DNA of 64,000 bases from Meandrina meandrites (lineage: Eukaryota; Cnidaria; Anthozoa; Scleractinia; Meandrinidae), in the NCBI GenBank assembly GCA_963693305.1, contig OY855905.1, positions 16,370,237 through 16,434,236 of the forward strand, in the 5' to 3' direction. The notes beneath the pieces were generated by a model. The model did no database searches. It saw only the letters and a list, made by a program, of their open reading frames with translations, and was not told where the DNA came from. Position 1 is the first letter of the stretch. Each line of letters starts with the position of its first letter. Below, in pieces: positions 56,129-64,000 of the stretch. Both the position numbers and the translations under genes were made by a program.

Positions 56129-57042
56129 GATAAGCTTTCTTGCCGAGCTTTGCTTGGACGCTTTCGACGGCCAGCCAAGTGCAGCTGTTTCGCTTTCCCG
56201 TCAACACTTTGGACGAAACAATTCTTGTCCTGTATAATAGAAAACCTACAGGTTTTGTGCTCTTAGTACAATTGTCTTTCAAATGATGAGGCTATCTCAT
56301 TGTGGCCATAACCTTCGCCAATGTGTTTGTTTTTGAACTCAACGTAAATAAATTCTCTCAAGCAAAGTGTGAAGCTCAGACGACTCGTAGTTTTGATTTC
56401 GTTGGCATTTCCCTTCTTCAGAAAACACTTATTCCAAAAAGAGAACTTAACACCAGTGCTTTTCAGTGCTATGGTAATTAGAGCTGTCTTCATGTCCTCT
56501 ACTGTGCTCAAAACACCAGCCATTTTTTTTCCTCCCCACTCAAAGCAGAACCAACATTTGCGCCATTCAGATCGGGTGGAAGCGTTTGATTGGCTCTCTG
56601 TGGGTGCCTTTGTTTATCAACCAATCAGAATGCTCTGTTTTGTTACCTCTTTTTGCACTGAATTACCTTATTTCTGCACTAAATTTCCTCATTTTTGCAT
56701 CAAATTTACTAAAAACTGCATTTCTCTAAGCCAATCAGATTCTAAATTTTTTTTCATGTATATTATCATACAGTTAAGCATGCCCAGGGATATGCACGAA
56801 CTGAAACGACTGAGGACGACAACAAATGAAATGATCCTGAATGTAACATTCTCGGCGTTGTACATTTAAACTTTATGCTAATTATGTTTATGTTGTTTTC
56901 GTCGGGTTTCAAGATCAGTAAAGTAACTTTACTTTTAATTTAGTCCGAGAGTACAGGAGGAGTATGAGTAGATGAGCGAACGGTTTCCATAGTTTAAACC
57001 TGTTACAGTCATAGAAGAAAGTAAACAATGTTCTAATGTGTT
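56129..57042. other. Stretch with one possible minus-strand exon
   Basis: A minus-strand frame at 56523-56263 opens with AAAATGGCTGG and encodes 86 residues (MAGVLSTVEDMKTALITIAL at the N-terminus) with no recognised domain, signal peptide or obvious donor. It could be an exon or chance. The rest holds nothing recognised. Confidence 0.35.
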
Positions 57043-57205
57043 GTTCCAGAAAATATCCATACCCCTCTCACAGAAGGTTTTTTGGTTTGAATCCTCCCAC
57101 CCCTCTGGAAATAATTTGCTTTAAAAAGTTTGGCTTTCAAGACCCCCCACCCCCTTGGAATTTCCATTGACCTTCTGTGGGGTGGGTATGGATATTTTCT
57201 GGAAC
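57043..57205. mobile_element. 163-bp MITE
   Basis: GTTCCAGAAAATATCCATAC is the exact complement of GTATGGATATTTTCTGGAAC at the right end. The interior is C-rich (CCCACCCC). The flanks show no unambiguous target duplication. Confidence 0.85.
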
Positions 57206-57379
57206 TGCACAATGCTGTTAAATGTCTGCTCAATTCCTTGTATAAAGTTAACTTACACACATATTCAAGTGATTTCAAGAACAGCACTCTAGAAAATTAA
57301 TTTTAGTCCAAGAGTATGATAAATGACCATAAGGTTCCATAGTTAAATTTCACAGTTACAGTACAACTACTCATTTCTT

Positions 57380-57940
57380 GTTCACAAAATAGCACAATAT
57401 CCTAATATCATAAATAAACTGCAGAACGATATTAACTTCTCTATCGATCAGCTGAGACAAATTTTCAGTTTGCCACACTCTGTTGTACTTGAATCCTATG
57501 TGAAAGGATTTCAATTCAAGGTGCTCAACTCTATTTTATACACTAATTCAAAATTACACAAAATAGGCTTCAAAATGGACGACCTATGTTCATTTTGCAG
57601 GGCAGAACTGGAAACGTTGTACCACCTTTTTTATCAATGCTCCTATGTTAAACGGTTCTGGAGTGGGTTTCAAGCTTACTGGCACCAAATCTCAAATCAG
57701 CAGGTTCATCTTTCCTTCCAAGATGTTTTATTTGGAATATTATCCAAACCATGCCCTTTACTCAACTTACTGAACTATTTTATAATAATTGGAAAACTAT
57801 TCATATGGGACTGCAGAAGGTGCCAAATTCGACCCAAAATTCAAGGATTTCGAACTAAAATTGCCATTAAATATGAAACGGAAAGCAAGATCAAAAAGAA
57901 AGATTATTTTAAGAAAAAGTGGGTACTAATCCCAATTTAA
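57380..57940 (+). pseudogene. LINE RT C-terminal (zf-RVT) fragment 1
   Basis: Open in one frame for about 187 codons: VHKIAQYPNIINKLQ, SYVKGFQFKVLNSILYTNSK, then the Cys-His cluster LCSFCRAELETLYHLFYQC (zf-RVT, C-x2-C then H-x4-C) and SYVKRFWSGF. This is the C-terminus of a non-LTR element. The basic tail ends at a stop at 57940, possibly the natural end. The frame is intact here, so this copy may be relatively young, but the RT core upstream is missing. Confidence 0.85.
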
Positions 57941-58357
57941 TCTATGTTGTATTTCCACTTTTCTGTTAATAACGTAAGGATGGTATTATTATTTGAATAG
58001 TATGACATCTGCAATTTCTTTTTTCTTTAGTACGGTTATAATTATTGTGAGCAATGTTATCGCGTTTGTAATTTTCAATTGAATTGTCAATAAGTAAGTA
58101 AGCTCAGTACTGTTAGTTATTTAGTGTGTTTAGTTATCATTATCATAAGCTAGTTATGTTGTATTGTAATTTATTATATGGCTACAATAGTACGCGCACT
58201 CTGATTGGCTGATGAGCGGGCAAGATTTTCTTGTAATGACCGGGCATTATGAAAATTTTTCTTGCCTTAGCTTTTTATAACTTTTTAAGGGTCAAACACT
58301 TGTAAACACAGGTCAGTTTGTTTCGTGAACCTGCACACTATGTGATCAAAACATGCA
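57941..58357. other. AT-rich spacer, probably LINE 3' sequence
   Basis: Contains GTACGCGCACTCTGATTGGC, a phrase that reminds me of anthozoan repeats. No gene. Confidence 0.4.
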
Positions 58358-58756
58358 ATGCGACTTCTCTATAGTGAAAAGTATAGTAATGTTAAATCGA
58401 ACTTTCTTCAGTTCTATCAGATGACATCAGCAATTCCAAAATGTCTTTTTGTTTCAGGCAAAAATATTAACGTAGATAAGGGGATTCTCGACATCGGTAA
58501 GCCAGTTGCTCTAGGTCCAAATACTGAAATAGATTTACATGTATGTAAAATGAAATGCAAAGACTACTACAGACTATTTATTGAACAAAAGTACACGTGT
58601 CCTACAGTTTTTCGGAAGTGGTCTAACTACTTCGACAGAGACATTACAAAAGAATATGAAAACTGTTTAAAACATACTAAGGCTATCTGCCAAGATATAA
58701 AAGTGCTACAAACGACATTCAAATTATTACATCATATTATTGTCACTAAAAGATAT
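58358..58756 (+). pseudogene. LINE RT C-terminal fragment 2
   Basis: The plus-strand frame has GKNINVDKGILDIGK, KCKDYYRLFIEQKYTCPTVF, RKWSNYFDRDI and VLQTTFKLLHHIIVTKR, the stretch that precedes the zf-RVT cluster in this type of non-LTR element. The cluster itself is replaced by the dispersed repeat that starts at 58757, so the fragment is truncated at that junction. Confidence 0.7.
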
Positions 58757-59085
58757 TCAATATCCTCACCAAATAATGCAGCTTCCAAATGCACACTTTT
58801 TGACACGTGTTTTTGATGCATGTTAATACATACCCGCTAAGTAAGACTTACGTCTCTGTGGACAAAATATGGACCATAAACAGGTAATAGAAACGAACCT
58901 CGCAGTGTCCCTGGAGACAGTCGGTAGCACTCTGTATTTATTATTCACCACTGAATTTTCCTTCAGCTGAACGACATGAGTTTATTCATTCAAGAAAGTC
59001 TTAGCCTGCATGACGGTTTCCAATTTCGAATTTGCATTGAGAAATATCCTTTCATTCAAGTTAAATTTTTGTGTACAAGTTTATT
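58757..59085 (+). repeat. Dispersed repeat, copy 2 of 2
   Basis: Homologous to 15416-15745 in the same orientation, with moderate divergence. Here it is joined directly to a LINE fragment; at copy 1 a different sequence precedes it. Confidence 0.85.
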
Positions 59086-60476
59086 TTTGTGTTTTGTGTG
59101 ACTCTCAAGTATGAAAAAGAGAATAGTGAGTACAATCTTAGCTTTTGGCCACATTTTAGAATAACTTCGTGCTCATACCTATCCGGGTTTCAAGCCGCAC
59201 ACGTCCTGATTATATATAATTGCGTGCAAATCCAAAAAAACCTGGATTTCAGTTTAGGTATATAACAAAACCCGTTGTTCCATACCAAGCTGAGCGGACT
59301 GATGATCTTTAGTAGTCATCCAGTGTTTGAAATCCTCCTATGTATATCGCACAATGCTTCCAGTCTTACTCAGTACATTAATAATTATTAAACTTTTAAA
59401 CTGGATTCCACTGTAGTAAAGAATATAACTACCATGTTTAAAAAAACTTAGATCCTTTTAGAATTACTTGAATTACTCAGACTGACTCTCCTCGATTGCA
59501 AAGCCGTCAAGCAAATTATTACGCCACAAAATTCAAAGCTCGATCCATTCCTTCCATTCCAGTGCACAGTCATTTTGGAAACGTTTTCTTGAAGCCTTCA
59601 GAAATCTTCGTAGTCTTGTCACAGTTCGCACTTTAAGGCCCAGAAATCAAAATTTCTTTTTAAGTTAACTTGATAATGGGTTCTCTTAGTGTTTGATTGC
59701 TTTAAAATTGCCAAAGAAAGAATGTCGAAACTTTGGTTCATTCGACCTTTAAGTTCTTTGTATTAGTAATTTTAGACATTGTTATTGTTTGCAGTTTTGA
59801 ATCTTGTGTAATGGAACATGGTGAATTGTCATAATTAGATTTTATTCACGGCTTTGGAGGGTAAACATTGACTGGGAAGGTTTTTTGGAAGGTTTTTTGG
59901 AAGTTTTCTCCACTGATATAGAATTCAGGGCTTGATTCACTAGAAATGTAAACTTGGTGTACTTTATTGTGTTCTGGCAAAGGCAAATTTTAAAACTTCC
60001 TTTTCAAAAAAAGATACCATGTTTCCAAGTTTATTATCAAATTTTTACTCTCCTAGAAGCCAATAACCTTGTAATTTTTGAATTTGTCAATTTCATTCTT
60101 GCCGGAATGCAAAAGAGGTTACGATTTATCACTAGGTTCTATAGTTGTTTAATTAGGTGCACTATTCTAGCTAAATCCTTGGACACAAAGTCGCATTTAC
60201 TGCAGTTTAACTTCAAGAGCTTGTAACATCAGTCTTAATGGTGATTAACCAGTAAAACTACAATCATCGTATAATTCCATCATTACCTAAAATCTTTGAT
60301 GTATTTTAGGGGAATCATTGTTCAAAATTCAGGGAGATTACAGCTTTCCAAGATAAAACCCCTTCAAGAAATTTTGCTAATGAATTTATTAATGAGCAAG
60401 GGTCCTGTGAGACCTTAAGCTGCAAGAAAAAATATATGCTTTTCAGAGTGACCTTCTCCTTTTGCTTTAAGGTTAC
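59086..60476. other. Non-coding stretch
   Basis: Nothing recognised. GGAAGGTTTTTT repeats twice near 59880. Frames are short. Confidence 0.5.
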
Positions 60477-61839
60477 AGGCAGGTACAAAACTCGGACCGG
60501 ATCAACTCGGACCGGATCGGACCGGATCAACTCGGACCAGTCCGGGTCGGATCAGGTCGGATCAACTCGGATCGACTCAGATCGACAAAAAATAAATAAA
60601 TTGAGAAATATATTAAATTTTTATCTAATTGTAGGTTTAATTCCTCTCAAAAATGGGCCATTTACGCGCCATTTTGATTTTTGATCGTTCACCGTCTTCA
60701 CCTGCCATTTTGTTTTACTCGTGCCAGGTCAAGCAAATGTCTAGAGGTTTATATTTAGGACTGCACAGTTTCCTGTTTGTAAAGTGTGACACCTCAAACT
60801 CTATAATTTCCCACACGTTTCGCTAATGTGGTTTATTTTGGCTCATTTCTATTTGCAAGATATGCTAAAGCTCTCTATTATCGTTATTACGATAACTCGC
60901 CGAAATCGTGTTAGAACGACCTGAGAAGCTGGCAAACAACAAAGAATGAAACACAAAATCAGGGAAAGTCAATTTTATTCACAAAATATACGATTTTTTT
61001 ACTTTTAAAGTAAAAACGTTGTGTTCCCATACAAACCCTTACAAATCGAATATCTGTAACACAACACCACTTATAAGCAAGAGTCAGGTCCGAAGGTAAT
61101 CTGATAGAGAGCTTGGGCTGCCTGTGGGTTGCACGGAAATGTGAAAATAGTGAGCGCGAACACTCGAAGATAAATTTCATACTATTTTCGCAACCAGGAG
61201 TTCCATAAACGTGTAACATCGCCTACTGTAAAAACAAACAAACAAAAAACATTCTGAATGACAGACTCTATTTTTTGTTTGGGAATTGTTATCGAGGATT
61301 TTATCTTCCTCGCCAGCAGCAGGGAACAAAACGAACTGGCACTAGTTTCGAAAGGAACTGGCACTAGTAAACAAAATGACGGGTGAGAACTTCGGTTACG
61401 TAGGTTACGCCGAAGATCTTCGGCGTGGATTTCGAAAGTTTCAAAGTTGGCGGCGTACTGGCGTACGATCGTATTCGGCGCGTTTTAACGGTGTACAATC
61501 GTAGTCGGCACCTTTTAACTGGCGTACAGATGACTTATTTTAGGTATGTATGATAAAGGCCCTGGCGTAGACCTATCAAAAAACTTGGCGTATCGGCGTG
61601 GCGTTATCACGAAATGCATCCTGTTTTGTCGAGTTACAGACTTCGAAACGCTGCAAAGCTTACTGTATATGGCCTATTTCAGAGAGAAGTCAAACCTACA
61701 ATTCGGGTAAAAAAAAAAATTCATGTGTTGTCGATCCGAGTCGATCTGAGTTGATCCGACCTGATCCGACCCGGACTGGTCCGAGTTGATCCGGTCCGAT
61801 CCGGTCCGAGTTGATCCGGTCCGAGTTTTGTACCTGCCT
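60477..61839. mobile_element. 1.36-kb inverted-repeat element with 10-bp target duplication
   Basis: TTAAGGTTAC occurs just outside both ends (60467-60476 and 61840-61849). The termini AGGCAGGTACAAAACTCGGA and its complement are followed by arms of about 115 bp made of CGGACCGGATCAACT-type units, nearly identical between arms. The interior (60595-61720) has an 86-codon minus frame (61219-60959) with no domain. Size and duplication length suggest a Mutator-like non-autonomous element, but this is inference. Confidence 0.85.
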
Positions 61840-61849
61840 TTAAGGTTAC

Positions 61850-62105
61850 TGTAGACCTAATCATGGCCCAAATTTTGCACGAAAAAGGTTCTTCGCTCAT
61901 TCAAAAACCTAAACATTGATTCATGGTTTGGTGAAAAAATTAATTTAAAATTGTTAAATAAAGATTGCAAGATATCGAGGAAAAACTGCTTTTGAGAAGA
62001 GTTAATAAATACATGTAGCAAAAGGTGTTGTAATCCTAATTGTGATGTTACCACTACAGAGAAGCCTTTTTTAGAACATTAACTGTTTGTTTTCTTTGAT
62101 TGTAG
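61850..62105. other. Spacer, nothing recognised
   Basis: No gene or repeat detected. Confidence 0.45.
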
Positions 62106-62418
62106 TTATATTTCATTTGATTGCATGATTTTCCAATACCAACACCAATACAGAAAGGAAACTTCGTCTTCTGAGATCCCAGCAAAAGATAACTGCACAG
62201 AAACAACGCGTCCCGAAAACTTAGCAAAGAATGAATGAAATGATGTCACTAGCAAAGCTTCTAGTGGCGTGTTTATGCAATCAAATGTTGCAGAAGCAAA
62301 TCTTCCTCTCACTGCTTTGCTGGGGACATCATCTTCTTCCCTCAAGTGTTCTGCAAACCAATCCATGTGCAAATCGATGGATTGCGAGATCATGTTGGCC
62401 GAAATAACAAAACTTGAG
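62106..62418 (-). CDS. Candidate internal exon, unrecognised
   Basis: On the minus strand a pyrimidine-rich tract (CCTTCCTCTTAACTCAAG) ends in AG near 62413 and is followed by an open frame reading FVISANMISQSIDLHMDWFA, EHLREEDDVPSKAVRGRF, ASATFDCINTPLEALLVTSF. The ATG within it is at 62393. Composition is protein-like and low in repeats, but no family is recognised. A weak donor (TTGGTATTG) lies near the end. Together with the signal-peptide-like ORF upstream it might be part of one minus-strand gene; evidence is thin. Confidence 0.3.
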
Positions 62419-62725
62419 TTAAGAGGAAGGATGTTGGGTTAATGTTATGCTTCAAGAGGCAGTAAAACAGAACTCTACAACTGTAAAATTTTTAAAATTT
62501 GCCATGGGAGCATGTCCGGACCCATAGGAGGGGAAGGGTCATTGGCCCTTCCCATTTATGTGCCCGGCTGCTTAATCCGTATGCCCTCCTGTCAGAAATC
62601 TTAATGAATCCCCTGGCCATATGGTTGTATATTAAAACCAGGTGGTTTAGCCTTAAATATTTCGTATGTTATTGTTTATGTAATGGATTAAGACTGCACA
62701 AACAATGAATGAAATGAACAGCTGA
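62419..62725. other. Possible intron or repeat
   Basis: Includes CCATGGGAGCATGTCCGGAC followed by CCATAGGAGG and GGGAAGGGTC, which resembles a common invertebrate transposon end from memory. No gene. Confidence 0.35.
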
Positions 62726-62815
62726 TCAACCAGCAAGTATGTGCACAAAGCACGCTAGTGTCAGAACAACCAAACCAAGCAAATAAACACTTAGAGTGTA
62801 GAGTTTCATCCTCAT
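62726..62815 (-). CDS. Short ORF resembling a signal peptide or membrane anchor
   Basis: From the ATG at 62815: MRMKLYTLSVYLLGLVVLTL followed by ACFVHILAG, then a stop. It has a basic start, about 20 hydrophobic residues, and a small-residue end. It could be a first exon encoding a signal peptide (a weak GTTGAT donor overlaps its end) or chance. Confidence 0.3.
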   Translation of the reverse strand: MRMKLYTLSVYLLGLVVLTLACFVHILAG

Positions 62816-63039
62816 GGCTGTCTGACTATACGTTTTTATTGTGAGGCATTCAGGATAAGGTTTTGATCTTTTTTTACAAGGCCGCATTTCGGGAGACCTT
62901 TTCTCAAAGCTTTTAAACGTCAAAGAAATTCTGTCAGCGCTCAAAATATTTTTAGTCTGTTGAAAGTGTTTAGTTTTATTCATTTTAATAATTTACTCGG
63001 GATAAAAGCGAAATGCGCGAATGTAAATCGCAAAATTTG
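62816..63039. other. Spacer, nothing recognised
   Basis: An open minus frame continues upstream of the ORF above but has no domain. Confidence 0.4.
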
Positions 63040-63075
63040 AAAACTGGGGAATATCATCTGATATTCCCCAGTTTT
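63040..63075. repeat. Perfect 36-bp palindrome
   Basis: AAAACTGGGGAATATCA and its exact complement TGATATTCCCCAGTTTT are separated by only TC. It could form a hairpin; the role is unknown. Confidence 0.9.
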
Positions 63076-64000
63076 GGCTGCATCATGTGACGTGTTTAGA
63101 CCAATCATAGGCACAAAAAATATTTGATGGATTATAAAGACCTATAGGTAATATGGCTTACATATTGTTAATGGAATACAGCTCTTGATACAGGCCGCTT
63201 GTTATACCTCAAGATTTTCTCATGCCCCATTTTTCAGATATTAACCGGTTCAAAAGAAGGGAAACCGAAGCCATCTCGTGGGTTTGAAGCAGAAATGTAA
63301 ACTCTGCATACCAATGCAACAAAATGTGAAACAAAGATATTGGTTACAGAACCGAACCTTATGTCACCATAAGCCTTCCAATTCAAAATTAAACGCCTAA
63401 TCTAACAGATACTTTTTTAGTCTTTAAGATTCAGACTTCAATTTAAACTTAGCCAACTATTCAGATCACCTTGGGTAGCACAGATTTATCTTTTCAGCAC
63501 AGATTTATCTTAACTTCTTATAATTCTATGAATATGCCTAGTTATTCAAAGACATTAAGCAAATGTCAAATATTAAAATAATCCACCAAACTTCTTTAAT
63601 TTCAAAGCACAAGCTCTTAACCCTTCAAGTGAACTGAAAGATTATTTTGTAATATGTATAATGTGGTAGCCACTATGACATACAACTTTCACTCACTGAA
63701 CAAATTAAATGGGACTATGATCACCAATGGTAAGGCATCATTGCCTTGAATATTCAATCTAAAATACTCTAAAGTAAATTGACAGTCTCAACTCAATACT
63801 TGAGTCAAAACTCAAAGTTTGTGTTTTTAGTTTAAAGTCGTGAGTATCAAGTCTTGAGGATTGAGAAACAACTTGTTCTCAAATGTGCACACTCCTAAAG
63901 CCTTTTGAGGAAATGGTTTAGTTTTTTATCAAGAAAGAATGAAAGCCACTCGCACATCATGTGTACAAGAGTTTTATGTTGACCATTAGTACAAAAATGG
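63076..64000. other. Non-coding stretch, nothing recognised
   Basis: AT-rich, no convincing coding frame or element up to the window end. A short direct repeat (GCACAGATTTATCTT) occurs twice near 63478-63510. Confidence 0.5.

Overview
This window looks like nuclear DNA of an animal, most likely an anthozoan cnidarian (stony coral or sea anemone). It is AT-rich, has no operon or ribosome-binding-site organisation, and is packed with decayed eukaryotic transposons: a Polinton/Maverick, a DIRS-type reverse transcriptase, a Penelope-like element with a GIY-YIG end, several LINE fragments, tRNA-derived SINEs with a MetaSINE-like core, and many inverted-repeat DNA elements. Assigning it to Cnidaria rests on my memory of similar coral repeats and was not checked by any search.

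Layout. 0-2.9 kb: non-coding with one SINE. 2.97-5.9 kb: minus-strand open frames for an unrecognised repeat protein; its first five modules are exactly 51 residues apart. This is the only convincing long coding region that is not obviously transposon-derived. 5.86-10.5 kb: a broken Polinton/Maverick with a plus-strand integrase fragment, a minus-strand protein-primed family B polymerase with all main motifs but several frameshifts, and a flanking palindrome. 11-15.8 kb: a CG-rich palindromic cluster, a ~120-bp minisatellite and two inverted-repeat elements flanked by TTAA. 15.9-23.5 kb: a tRNA-type SINE, a strand-asymmetric purine/pyrimidine tract, and a composite of three related modules between long arrays of a 10-bp minisatellite (AAACG plus five variable bases). 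25-28.3 kb: a proline-rich small ORF, an 89-bp minisatellite, a DIRS-type RT fossil and a 400-bp tandem duplication.

28.3-45 kb: a mosaic of old repeats. Modules recur in the same order at 31-36 kb and 37.8-40.4 kb, and two copies carry a hammerhead-like motif typical of Penelope ends. At 40.8-42.8 kb lies a Penelope-like RT plus GIY-YIG region, split by an antisense LINE fragment. 46.8-50.2 kb: a 3.4-kb palindrome centred on an (ATT)n tract and containing SINE units in both arms. 50.7-53.4 kb: more SINE/tRNA-like sequence, a tandem duplication and one candidate first exon. 53.9-56.1 kb: a hAT-like element with a 1.2-kb Mutator-like fold-back inserted in it (9-bp target duplication), itself holding a LINE scrap. 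57-59 kb: a small MITE, two LINE C-terminal fragments and the second copy of a dispersed repeat. 60.5-61.8 kb: an inverted-repeat element with a 10-bp target duplication. 62-64 kb: weak minus-strand exon candidates and a perfect 36-bp palindrome.

No intact transposon gene and no complete host gene can be defended. The genes do not form a pathway; the window reads as a transposon graveyard around one unusual repeat-protein locus.
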